DNA of 64,000 nt from Serratia proteamaculans (GTDB lineage: Bacteria; Pseudomonadota; Gammaproteobacteria; Enterobacterales; Enterobacteriaceae): assembly GCF_013337185.1 (NCBI RefSeq), contig NZ_SWDE01000003.1, forward strand, positions 186,001-250,000. The letters are read 5' to 3'. Positions within the stretch are counted from its first letter, which is position 1, and every line of letters begins with the position of its first letter. The position numbers and the translations under genes are program-made. The notes below the pieces were generated by a model. The model saw nothing but the letters and a program-made list of their open reading frames with translations. It had not been told where the DNA came from and searched no databases. Shown here in pieces: positions 28,178-36,630 of the stretch.

Positions 28178-29500
28178 ATGCGTCGTTTGCAACAACGGTT
28201 AGCTATCTGGATGAATGGTATCCCAGTGGGATATTGGGAAAAGCACAGAGGTGAGGATCGGCTGGAATATCACCCTGACTGGATTACAGATAGTCAGGGC
28301 AGGCCATTGTCGCTTTCTTTGCCTTTCACGCCGGGGAATCAGCCTTATCGCGGTAGCGTAGTACGCGATTATTTCGATAACCTGCTGCCGGATAGTGAAG
28401 GGATCCGCCGACGGCTGGCAATGCGTTATCATGCCGAAAGTCTGGATCCCTTTGATTTACTGGCTGAGCTTGGCCGCGATTGCGTTGGCGCTATACAGCT
28501 TCTTGATATTGACGAGCAACCCGCCCAGATCTTTTCCATAAGGCAGCGCCCGCTTTCAGAAGCGCAAATTGCCGAGATGCTTCGCAATACTGCCGCGGTG
28601 TTACCGGGACAACATGGCCAGGATGACGATCTGCGTTTATCCATCGCCGGAGCTCAGGAAAAAACAGCGCTGTTGTGGCATGACAATCAGTGGTGTTTGC
28701 CTGAGGGAAATACGCCGACCACGCATATTTTCAAATTAGCGCTGGGGCTGGTGGGAAATATGCGGGCTGATATGAGCACATCCATCGAGAATGAGTGGCT
28801 ATGTTCTCTCATTCTTGAACACTATGGAGTGCCTGTCGCAAGAACGGTTATTGCGCAGTTTGAAGATCAAAAAGCGCTGATCGTGGAGCGTTTTGACAGG
28901 AAGCTATCGAGTGATAGGCAGTGGTGGATCCGTCTGCCACAAGAGGATATGTGTCAGGCTCTGGGCGTTTCACCTCTGAGAAAATATCAGTCAGATCGTG
29001 GCCCTGGTATTACCGATATTATGGACGTTCTGAGCCGTTCAGATCAGGCTGCAGCAGATCGTAGACACTTTTTCAAAGCGCAGATTATTTTTTGGCTACT
29101 GGCTGCCACCGATGGCCATGCAAAGAATTTCAGTCTTGCGCATTTACCACAAAATCGTTACCACCTGACGCCACTGTATGATGTGTTATCTGCGTGGCCA
29201 GTGATTGGCCCGGGTAATAGCCAAATAGCCTGGCAGAAGTGCAAGCTGGCAATGGCCGTTCGCGGGAGCAGTAACCATTACCTCATTAGTCAGATCCGAC
29301 GCCACCACTGGATAAAACAGGGTGAAATAACCGGGTTAGGCCAACAGGAGGTTGAATTTATTATTGAAGAGCTCCTTGCGGAGACTCCGGGAGTCATTGA
29401 TCGTGTCACTGGGTTGCTGCCTGATTCGTTTCCACCAGAATTAGCAGCCTGCATTTTTGATGGTATGAAGCAGCAGTGCGTGCGGTTGGCTGGGGGATGA
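28178..29500 (+). CDS. hipA: HipA-type serine/threonine kinase toxin
   Basis: A 440-residue kinase matching E. coli HipA in length. It has the autophosphorylation loop SIAGAQEKTALLW (about residues 150-162), the nucleotide-site motif ERFDRK, PQEDMCQALG, the catalytic ATDGHAKNFSL and the metal-binding YDVL. HipA phosphorylates glutamyl-tRNA synthetase in E. coli, which stops translation and gives persistence. The gene is coupled to hipB and lies directly upstream of the GHKL/HNH/SNF2 operon on the same strand, with a 161-nt gap. It may stabilise the accessory segment as an addiction module. All core motifs appear intact. Confidence 0.9.
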   Translation: MRRLQQRLAIWMNGIPVGYWEKHRGEDRLEYHPDWITDSQGRPLSLSLPFTPGNQPYRGSVVRDYFDNLLPDSEGIRRRLAMRYHAESLDPFDLLAELGRDCVGAIQLLDIDEQPAQIFSIRQRPLSEAQIAEMLRNTAAVLPGQHGQDDDLRLSIAGAQEKTALLWHDNQWCLPEGNTPTTHIFKLALGLVGNMRADMSTSIENEWLCSLILEHYGVPVARTVIAQFEDQKALIVERFDRKLSSDRQWWIRLPQEDMCQALGVSPLRKYQSDRGPGITDIMDVLSRSDQAAADRRHFFKAQIIFWLLAATDGHAKNFSLAHLPQNRYHLTPLYDVLSAWPVIGPGNSQIAWQKCKLAMAVRGSSNHYLISQIRRHHWIKQGEITGLGQQEVEFIIEELLAETPGVIDRVTGLLPDSFPPELAACIFDGMKQQCVRLAGG

Positions 29501-29661
29501 AATGTTGCGTCCAGTATCAATCAATATAGGGATTATTCCACTGATTACAGTACAGCATTGTCTTTCATTTCGGTTGACCATCAGTCAATCAGATAGGTAA
29601 TATTCCACTTGCTAAATATAGGTTAAATACTTAACAATTCTAATTAATACGGGATTCTAGA

Positions 29662-31299
29662 ATGAATAATAATTTAGAAAATGATCTTGTAAATGAACCT
29701 GATGCGACCCGGTTAATCTTTGGTCTCAGAGACACTGGGTACAACGTTAAGACTGCATCAGCTGATATTATCGACAACTCGATTGCTGCAGATGCGGATC
29801 AGATAAGTATCGACATTATTTTGCATGATGACGGACGAAAAAAAGTTTATTTCGGTGATAATGGGAAAGGTATGAACGCCGAAGGTATCCATAAGGCTAT
29901 GCGTTATGGAGCTGCTGAGCGAGAAAATCCGGAAAGTTTAGGAAAATTCGGACTTGGCCTGAAGACAGCTTCTAGCTCTGCTTGTCTTAAGTATACCTTG
30001 ATTTCGAGAGACTCAAATAGTCAAAATCTGACCAAACTTGCTTGGGATTTAGAGCATGTCGCAGCGCGCGATGCGTGGGAGATGCTTAATGAGCCAATCA
30101 CTGCAGATGAACAAGAAATGTTTAGTGAGTTATGTGGTGAAACAGGAACGCTTCTCATCTGGGAAAAGTGTGACAGAATTTTAACAAAGGAGTATGAACC
30201 TGGTAGTACCAACGAAAAGAATGCTATCAATAGGCTAATCTCAAGCATAACTAAGCATGTTTCACTAGTTTATCACCGATTTTTAGACAAACAAGATGTT
30301 CGTGAACGCAATATTGATATATTCATTGGTGGCGTAGCTGTAGAACCATGGAATCCGTTTTATCCAAGTAAGGCAGAACAGGTTCTGCAGGAAAAGTTTC
30401 AAAATCTTGAGGTAGAGCTACCTGATAATTCAGTCGATATTGCGAATATGAAAGCATGGATCCTTCCTCACAGTAGGGACATGACTGATGATGAGAAGGC
30501 TCAGGCACGCATATCGAACAAGGCCCAAGGCTTTTACATATATCGTGAAGGTCGCCTAATTCAATATGGTGGCTGGATGGGGGTCTTTGGTGTTATTGAA
30601 CCTCATAGTTCTTTATTGCGTATTGAATTTGACTTCGGCCATAAACTGGATGACGCATTTCACATTGATGTGAAAAAATCTCGAATTTTGTTTCATCCTG
30701 ATCTTATTGAGGGCTTAGAAAGAATCCTAAAACCTATCTACAGAGAAGCGAAAAATCGCTATCGTAGGAAGAATTCCCAACAAGTAAACTCTCAAGTAAT
30801 TGATCATTCTAGTTCCAATAAAAATATTGCTGGTACGGAAAATGCCGAAAAACCGAAAGTAACATCTGTTGATCAAAAAACGCAATCAGCTTTCATATCC
30901 AACAATTTTGGGCCAAAAATCAAGCTTCGTGTGCCGGTCCAAAGCCATGTAAATACTGAAACTGTTTATGTTGAGGCAGTGGAAGATATAACTTCTGGTG
31001 AGCTTTGGCAGCCCGCACTTCGTAGTCCTAATGAAAGCGGTTATGTGCCAGCTGTATTACTTAATAAGCATCATGACTTCTACCAGAAGATCTATAAACG
31101 GGCAGCGGCGAATGGGTATGCAGTTGAAGGAATGGATATACTTTTGTGGGCTTTTGCAGTGGCAGAGCAGAATAATACCAACGAAGAACTAGAGCCAATT
31201 TTTGAAGATATCCGTTCAGAGATTTCGAATAACCTTCGAAAGCTCCTACGTAATGTCCCAGACCCAGAACCAAGTGAACTGACCGCTGAAGAAGATTGA
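29662..31299 (+). CDS. MORC/MutL-like GHKL ATPase of a restriction-type defence operon
   Basis: A 545-residue protein. The N-terminal GHKL ATPase has the N-box ADIIDNS (about residues 34-40, metal and nucleotide), DNGKGM (66-71) and SLGKFGLGLKTAS (about 91-103, lid glycines). An S5-like domain is expected up to about residue 350, where a conserved KKSRILFHPD occurs. A polar linker at 365-410 and a C-terminal region of unknown fold follow. Prokaryotic MORC-like ATPases linked to SNF2 helicases and nucleases were predicted by comparative genomics to be parts of restriction systems. It is the first of four coupled genes (1 nt before the HNH gene). Codon use is A+T-rich. I infer an ATP-operated clamp or loop-former on DNA. 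Confidence 0.85.
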   Translation: MNNNLENDLVNEPDATRLIFGLRDTGYNVKTASADIIDNSIAADADQISIDIILHDDGRKKVYFGDNGKGMNAEGIHKAMRYGAAERENPESLGKFGLGLKTASSSACLKYTLISRDSNSQNLTKLAWDLEHVAARDAWEMLNEPITADEQEMFSELCGETGTLLIWEKCDRILTKEYEPGSTNEKNAINRLISSITKHVSLVYHRFLDKQDVRERNIDIFIGGVAVEPWNPFYPSKAEQVLQEKFQNLEVELPDNSVDIANMKAWILPHSRDMTDDEKAQARISNKAQGFYIYREGRLIQYGGWMGVFGVIEPHSSLLRIEFDFGHKLDDAFHIDVKKSRILFHPDLIEGLERILKPIYREAKNRYRRKNSQQVNSQVIDHSSSNKNIAGTENAEKPKVTSVDQKTQSAFISNNFGPKIKLRVPVQSHVNTETVYVEAVEDITSGELWQPALRSPNESGYVPAVLLNKHHDFYQKIYKRAAANGYAVEGMDILLWAFAVAEQNNTNEELEPIFEDIRSEISNNLRKLLRNVPDPEPSELTAEED

Positions 31300-31300
31300 G

Positions 31301-32125
31301 ATGCTTACAGAAAAGAAGCAACTGATTGTAAGAGAATTGGAAGAAGGTACTGGTGCGAGGATCGCTGCTGCGGTTGATCTTAGTGGATTGCGTAGTGGTC
31401 TTCGAATCTGGTTTGACGATCTGGACGAGAACCACGGTCCCCTAGCAGAACTCCGTCCCTATGGGTTAAAGGGACATCGTATAGATTTAACTTTCGGAAA
31501 GTTTTCTGGAGTGGTACTAAGACAAATTCAAAATGCGTCTTCGGAAGACATTCAGTTGGCTCGTGCGTTAGTAGCTTCGATTCGTAAGGATATTGTGGTT
31601 CTAGTCTCTGGGCAAAATATTACTGAGTGGAGTGTCTCAAACGGTACTTTCCGGATGACAGCAAAAATTCGAGATCTTGAACAACCATTAGAAGATGCAT
31701 CGGTTATTGCCACTTGTCATGATGTTATTGTACCAATGATGGCAGCCATGGCTGAACTCATAGGATACGACGTCATTGATGAACCTTCAGATAATGAAAT
31801 CCCTATTTTTGAGGGGGGAATCTCGCAATCAGTAGTGAAACGTAGAGAGCGAAATCCACGTAATCGGCTCCTATGCATTCGCATTTATGGTGAGAAATGC
31901 GTGATCTGCGGGTGTGAACCAAGGCGGGTGTATGGAGAGGCTGGCTCTATCATAGAAGTTCATCACCTAGAACCTTTGGCTTCGCTTACAGAACCGCGAC
32001 CTTACGATCCTCGTGTCGATCTAGTGCCTATTTGTCCAAACTGCCATCGTGCGGTTCATTCAAGGCGTCCATATCCCTTTGGGATCGAGGAGCTCAGAAG
32101 TTTGATGAAGGTGACACTGTTATGA
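31301..32125 (+). CDS. HNH endonuclease subunit of the GHKL/SNF2 defence operon
   Basis: A 274-residue protein. The C-terminal domain (about residues 195-265) is a zinc-stabilised HNH nuclease: CVICG, then EVHHLEPL with the catalytic histidine, then DLVPICPNCHRAVHSR. The N-terminal 180 residues form a separate domain that I do not recognise, with a HGPLAELRPYGLKGHRIDL segment of the sort found before HNH domains in some DUF-type nucleases. It starts 1 nt after the GHKL stop and its own stop overlaps the SNF2 start (ATGA). As the only visible nuclease among the four co-transcribed genes it is the likely DNA-cutting part. Confidence 0.85.
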   Translation: MLTEKKQLIVRELEEGTGARIAAAVDLSGLRSGLRIWFDDLDENHGPLAELRPYGLKGHRIDLTFGKFSGVVLRQIQNASSEDIQLARALVASIRKDIVVLVSGQNITEWSVSNGTFRMTAKIRDLEQPLEDASVIATCHDVIVPMMAAMAELIGYDVIDEPSDNEIPIFEGGISQSVVKRRERNPRNRLLCIRIYGEKCVICGCEPRRVYGEAGSIIEVHHLEPLASLTEPRPYDPRVDLVPICPNCHRAVHSRRPYPFGIEELRSLMKVTLL

Positions 32126-33945
32126 CCGATTTTACACACTTGCCGCATACTATAGAGGAACTTAGAAAAGTTGCTCCTGAAGGTTTCACTATTTCTGAAC
32201 GTCTCCTCGATCCGATCATTATCATCAGCAAGTCTGAAATGAATACCGTGGTGCAACTTGCGGGAATGCGTGTTGTTAGGGGAGCCAAAAGTATTTTTAG
32301 GGCGCCAACTATTTATCATTCATGGGTGGTAGATGGAACTATAATTCGCCCTCTTCCGCGGGATGCTGTGTACTTATTCTCAGATATAATGAAAGGTTCT
32401 GATCCTGAAAATATTTCCTACAGTTTTGCAATTCAACTTTTGCGCAGAAAAGATTATGCAATAGGCATTGAACCTGACGAAATTTTTCTCAAGGCAGGTC
32501 AGATCACGGCTAATGATTTTAGCGAAGAAATTAAAATACCAGGCCTGACAGCTACGCTTTTCCCTTATCAAGCACGTGGTGTTGGCTGGATGTGGGAAAC
32601 GCTTTACCATACGGGAGGAATTATTCTTGCAGATGAAATGGGTCTTGGGAAAACTATCCAAATAATTGCATTGTTGTTAATTGAACCACCTGATAATGAA
32701 GCGCCAGCACTGATTGTGTGTCCAACTAGTTTAATTGCAAACTGGGTCAGAGAGTTTTCTCGTTTTGCAAAAAATATATCTGTGATGGTTCATCGCGGGC
32801 CAGAAAGAACTGGAATCTATAGTGGACTTCAACGAGCAAATGTCGTAATTACTACTTATGATACGATGGTTAATGATATTTCTTTATTTTCTTCTTTCGA
32901 ATGGTCATGGGTGATCTGTGATGAAGCACAGGCCATAAAAAATCCAGATTCGAAGAGGCGTCAAGCTATAGCTAAGATACCACGTCGACGAACTATCCCA
33001 ATGACGGGCACTCCAGTAGAAAATAGGCTGTTAGATCTTTGGTCATTGACTGATTTTGCAATCCCAGGGTTGCTTGGGAAACGTGATGAGTTTGAATTAA
33101 ATTACCCTGATAGTATTGAATCCGCCCAAGCGGTTGGTTGCTTCACTGATCCCATAATATTAAAGCGCAGGGTTGCGGATGTTGCTAGTGATCTTCCTGA
33201 AAGACTCGATATTGATGTTCCACTTGAGTTGGACGAACAGTTATCAAATGATTATTTGTATGTCCGCGAAACTACTTTTGCAAATTACCCTATTGCTGGG
33301 GCGTTGGTTGCTACGCTTCAATTACAGTTATTCTGTGCACATCCTTGGCTCCGGCAGCAAAATTGTGAGAGTGACCTAAATGGAGATAATGCGGAAATTA
33401 TACGTTCGCATACATCTCCTTTTATCACTCCTAAAATGGAACGGACAATTACTCTTCTCGAAGAAGCATTTTTGAATGGGAAAAAAGTTATAGTTTTTTC
33501 TATTTTTAACAGGATAGGAGACTTATTGAGAGAGGCCTTTGTAGATTACTCAATGGTTTATTGGGGGGCGATTAATGGCAGCACTCCTCAGGATATACGA
33601 CAGAAGATAATCGACGAGTTCTCGGCTAGTGATTGTCCGGGATGTTTGATCCTTAATCCAAAAGCCGCCGGTGCAGGCCTAAATATCACGGCTGCAACAG
33701 TAGTTATTCATTTTACACCCGTATGGAATCCTGCATTGGAAGCGCAAGCAAGCGCTAGAGCTCATCGTCGAGGTCAAACACAGCCAGTCACTATCTTCCG
33801 ACTTTTCTACAAAGATACTGTTGAGGAAATAATGATCGAGCGTTCACAGTGGAAAAGCGAACTAGCGAATGAAAGCATTCCTGTTTCTACCAGGGATGCC
33901 ATAGATCTCAAACGTGCGCTAGAAATATCTCCAAGGAGTATATAA
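32122..33945 (+). CDS. SNF2-family DNA translocase of the defence operon
   Basis: A 607-residue superfamily 2 helicase-like ATPase. Motif I is ADEMGLGKTIQ (about residue 170), Ia VCPTSLIANW, II CDEAQAIKN (about 266), III TGTPVENRL (about 295) and VI ARAHRRGQTQP (about 545). The N-terminal 130 residues are an accessory part. The start at 32122 overlaps the HNH stop by 4 nt; a frame extension further upstream lies within the HNH gene and is rejected. SNF2 proteins move along duplex DNA without strand separation. Here it probably translocates once a target site has been found and licenses cleavage. The stop overlaps the next start (TAATG). Confidence 0.9.
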   Translation: MTDFTHLPHTIEELRKVAPEGFTISERLLDPIIIISKSEMNTVVQLAGMRVVRGAKSIFRAPTIYHSWVVDGTIIRPLPRDAVYLFSDIMKGSDPENISYSFAIQLLRRKDYAIGIEPDEIFLKAGQITANDFSEEIKIPGLTATLFPYQARGVGWMWETLYHTGGIILADEMGLGKTIQIIALLLIEPPDNEAPALIVCPTSLIANWVREFSRFAKNISVMVHRGPERTGIYSGLQRANVVITTYDTMVNDISLFSSFEWSWVICDEAQAIKNPDSKRRQAIAKIPRRRTIPMTGTPVENRLLDLWSLTDFAIPGLLGKRDEFELNYPDSIESAQAVGCFTDPIILKRRVADVASDLPERLDIDVPLELDEQLSNDYLYVRETTFANYPIAGALVATLQLQLFCAHPWLRQQNCESDLNGDNAEIIRSHTSPFITPKMERTITLLEEAFLNGKKVIVFSIFNRIGDLLREAFVDYSMVYWGAINGSTPQDIRQKIIDEFSASDCPGCLILNPKAAGAGLNITAATVVIHFTPVWNPALEAQASARAHRRGQTQPVTIFRLFYKDTVEEIMIERSQWKSELANESIPVSTRDAIDLKRALEISPRSI

Positions 33946-34385
33946 TGAAAAAAATATTCAGTAAGGTACTTAGTGCAAATGATGTAGGCACTACAGGAGC
34001 TCATCAGGCGGGAATATTGGTTCCAAAAACCAACTCGGAACTACTTACTTTTCTGCCTTTTCTTGATCCATCCATTAAAAATCCGGATGCATGGATAGAA
34101 GTGATTGATGAAAATGGAATAGGGAGAAAATTTCGGTTTGTTTATTATAATAATAAAATTCATGATCCTAAAGGAACTAGGAATGAATACCGAATAACGC
34201 ATATGACAAATTACTTTAGAGATGTAAATGCTAAAGAAAATGATACTTTTGAAATATCAAAAGAAATGAACTCAACGCACTACACTATTAGAGTTATAAA
34301 TAAAAATAATGATCTTAGTGTAGTTGAAGATAAGGAAGTAAGTGTTAGAATAAAAATAAGAACCAGTTGGCGCCGTGTTCATTAG
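33945..34385 (+). CDS. Stand-alone EcoRII-N-type DNA-recognition protein
   Basis: A 146-residue protein corresponding to the N-terminal effector domain of EcoRII (B3-like fold, binds CCWGG) with no nuclease domain. SANDVGTTGAHQAG (about residues 9-22) aligns with EcoRII SANDTGATGGHQVG. FVYYNN...GTRNEYRIT (about 61-85) aligns with IYYNS...KTRNEKRIT, keeping the R, E and R of the DNA-contact loop, while two lysines are G and Y. The start overlaps the SNF2 stop, with AAGGAG 6 nt upstream. It is the natural specificity subunit of the four-gene operon. It would connect that operon to the CCWGG-specific Dcm/EcoRII genes beside it. Confidence 0.85.
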   Translation: MKKIFSKVLSANDVGTTGAHQAGILVPKTNSELLTFLPFLDPSIKNPDAWIEVIDENGIGRKFRFVYYNNKIHDPKGTRNEYRITHMTNYFRDVNAKENDTFEISKEMNSTHYTIRVINKNNDLSVVEDKEVSVRIKIRTSWRRVH

Positions 34386-34491
34386 TTTTTGTCTTTATTT
34401 TACTCTATAAGAGTGGTGTTGCATACTTTAAATTAATGTATTATGTTGCGTTTCGGTTCGTGGTTATAACATTGTTTGTTATGTATGGGGC

Positions 34492-34532
34492 AATCGGCAG
34501 CAAGAGTGGGGTGCTAATTTTTGTTGCCGATT
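34492..34532. terminator. Hairpin between the convergent EcoRII-N and EcoRII-like genes
   Basis: AATCGGCAGCAA pairs with TTGTTGCCGATT (12 bp, one G-T) around a 17-nt loop in the 207-nt convergent gap. No T-run follows immediately, so its strength is uncertain. Confidence 0.5.
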
Positions 34533-34592
34533 AAGTTAAGTTTCATATAACTATTAGTGAAATATTAAAAACTGGATAATATTTTTATAAAT

Positions 34593-35834
34593 CTATACAT
34601 TATTATGTAATTTTATTTTATTTATAAATGAATAAATGCTCGTTAGTTGTTGTTGAGAGCCTTCTGGGTATGTTTCCCAAATAGGTAAAGGAATAATCAA
34701 CTGTAGTGATTTATTTTTCATTTCAAATAATTGATTGACACTGATGCTAGGTTGAATAGTTACCAAATATTTAGTTGTAACACGATCACCTTCGGCCAGA
34801 ACCTGACGCCAACGATCTTTGCATGTTGTTTTCGCACCTAGTAGAAACAGCTTTTCTTCAGGGAAGTTATCGTCGAGATAAGCCTTGAAAGAAGGGAATA
34901 GAAAATCAGGTTTTGAACGATTCTCTGTAGTGTTTTTTGATGAACCCTTCTCAAATTGCAAGCCATGCAGTTTAAAAAGATGGCTCAGATGATTCTCGAA
35001 AGCAAAACCTACGCGCGACTTTCTACGATTTTGGACGCTCAACGAAAAACCAACAAATGCGTCAACATCACCACCATCATCCCCAAAACCTTGCAGTAAT
35101 CGTGCACGGACTAAATGTCGTTCATAGGTTCTAAACAGATGTTCTTCTTCTGTCAGCCAGACCATCAACGCATCATCTGGGTCTTCAAGAGGGGCTGCAG
35201 GTTTACGTGAGCGAGCAAGCTCGGAGAACTCGTTGGATTTGGGTAGGCCGTTTGGATAACGTTCGAGCAAAAATGCCAATAGTTCCTCATCACCTTCCTG
35301 CCCTGGTTCAAAGGTGACACCAAGTTGTTCGAGCAGCATTTGCACGGGGAGTGGAAGTTTTTTATTTCCAATTTTCGAGGGCTGAAAGCTTTCATTTAGC
35401 TCGTCAGTCAGTCCGAATAGGTTTCGAAGCTGTGCTTCTATATTGGTGCCTGCTGGTGAAAAACACATAAGGAGAGTGCCATTCTCTTGTAGTGCTATTA
35501 GAAAAAAGTCACCTTCCTGGAGAAGCTCTGTGACAGAATTATCATGGTAATAAAGACGATATTCAGGTGAACGTGTAGGTGAGCGGCGACGAGAGTCATA
35601 CCAAGTGACACGATCATCCACAATAAGTGGGTCTTCCATTTCATCATTGAAATAGACCATCTTACAGGCGAATTCAAACGTTTCAGTTTTCCCCGGTTTA
35701 CCCAGCACTTCTCCAAACCCCACTTTAACCAATCCACCGATCTCATGCTGGTTTGAACGGGACGAGTCTGCATCAACAGCACTCAAATGTTTCCCGGCCG
35801 CGACATGAAAAATGTCCCTTAGTATCTGATTCAT
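34593..35834 (-). CDS. EcoRII-like type IIE restriction endonuclease (CCWGG)
   Basis: A 413-residue protein with both EcoRII domains. The N-terminal effector domain has SAVDADSSRSNQHEIGGLV, then MVYFND and a TRSPEYRLYY loop (about residues 18-110). The C-terminal PD-(D/E)XK nuclease domain has QNRRKSRVGFAFENHL, KPDFLFPS (about 309) and LGAKTTCKDRWRQV (about 330-343). The last match to EcoRII is nearly exact and carries the catalytic lysines. EcoRII cuts before CCWGG and needs a second site bound by the N-domain. The matching Dcm and Vsr genes lie just upstream on the same strand. The N-terminal part is more diverged than the C-terminal part. Confidence 0.88.
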   Translation of the reverse strand: MNQILRDIFHVAAGKHLSAVDADSSRSNQHEIGGLVKVGFGEVLGKPGKTETFEFACKMVYFNDEMEDPLIVDDRVTWYDSRRRSPTRSPEYRLYYHDNSVTELLQEGDFFLIALQENGTLLMCFSPAGTNIEAQLRNLFGLTDELNESFQPSKIGNKKLPLPVQMLLEQLGVTFEPGQEGDEELLAFLLERYPNGLPKSNEFSELARSRKPAAPLEDPDDALMVWLTEEEHLFRTYERHLVRARLLQGFGDDGGDVDAFVGFSLSVQNRRKSRVGFAFENHLSHLFKLHGLQFEKGSSKNTTENRSKPDFLFPSFKAYLDDNFPEEKLFLLGAKTTCKDRWRQVLAEGDRVTTKYLVTIQPSISVNQLFEMKNKSLQLIIPLPIWETYPEGSQQQLTSIYSFINKIKLHNNV

Positions 35835-36148
35835 AGTAATTTTCCGGTTATAGAATAAGCAGTGGATCTACATGCACTAGAGTGCATTTGTATGGTCGGG
35901 CAGGGCAGTTTTGAAATCTGTAACGGGGAATTTTCTGATATGGATATGCCAGTTATCCAATAAAATTCTTCGTTAACTAACTATGAAGTTAAGTTACCTG
36001 ACGCTCACATAGGAGGCCCATGAGTTGTGTAATCTAACTCATAATTAAAGATTAATTATCCATGTTATTGAATAGATGTCGATGATGAAAGGTGAAGTTT
36101 TTAGTTTTTCTTGAGAAGGGAAATTAACTTGACGGGAGTATTACGATG
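35835..36148. other. Promoter region of the EcoRII-like gene
   Basis: 314 nt between vsr and the nuclease gene. It holds an inverted repeat ATGCACT-AG-AGTGCAT at 35872-35887, 38 nt upstream of the nuclease start, which could bind a repressor that delays the nuclease until methylation is complete. No C-protein gene or other gene was seen here. Confidence 0.5.
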
Positions 36149-36622
36149 CTAATTATTTAATTGGTGAATTCCTTTGGAATCGATCACAGCATGAGTATCA
36201 CTTGCGCATAGCCATTCTTCAATCCTTTCTGATAATGCATTAGCTGAAAGCTTTATTCGGCCTTTCAGAGAACATTCCCAGATGATCAATTCACGCCAGC
36301 CTTGTTCTGTCAGTAGTCGGGTGACGTCATTATCCCGCCTGACATTTGAATCGATCTTTTTCAACCAAAACTCGGTTCTTGTTGCGGGTACTTTGAACAG
36401 GTAACAGTTGTGACGATGCCAGAAACAGCCGTGGACGAAAATTATGGCTTTATAATCATCAATAACAAAGTCAGGTTTGCCTGGAAGATCAGAAACTTGG
36501 GTGCGGTAAGTTATCCCGGCTTCATCCAGAACCCGGGATAACAATTTCTCTATGGCTGTATTTTGATTACGTATCGCCCTCATGTTCTTGCTTCTGATTG
36601 AGGGGGGGTGTACGTCAGCCAT
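36149..36622 (-). CDS. vsr: Very short patch repair endonuclease
   Basis: A 157-residue Vsr protein matching E. coli Vsr (MADVH, RSKNMRAI-TAIEK, PDFV-D, FVHGCFWH, CYLFKVPATRTEFW). It nicks beside the T of T:G mismatches that arise by deamination of 5-methylcytosine in the Dcm site. The catalytic aspartate (LPGKPDFVID) and the zinc/metal histidine-cysteine cluster are present. It follows dcm by 8 nt with GAGG before its ATG. In E. coli the two genes overlap; here they do not. Confidence 0.94.
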   Translation of the reverse strand: MADVHPPSIRSKNMRAIRNQNTAIEKLLSRVLDEAGITYRTQVSDLPGKPDFVIDDYKAIIFVHGCFWHRHNCYLFKVPATRTEFWLKKIDSNVRRDNDVTRLLTEQGWRELIIWECSLKGRIKLSANALSERIEEWLCASDTHAVIDSKGIHQLNN

Positions 36623-36630
36623 GATTTACC

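Noticed and set aside
32032-32121. N-terminal extension of the SNF2 protein
   Set aside because: These 30 codons lie inside the HNH gene in another frame. The ATGA overlap at 32122 is the natural coupled start.
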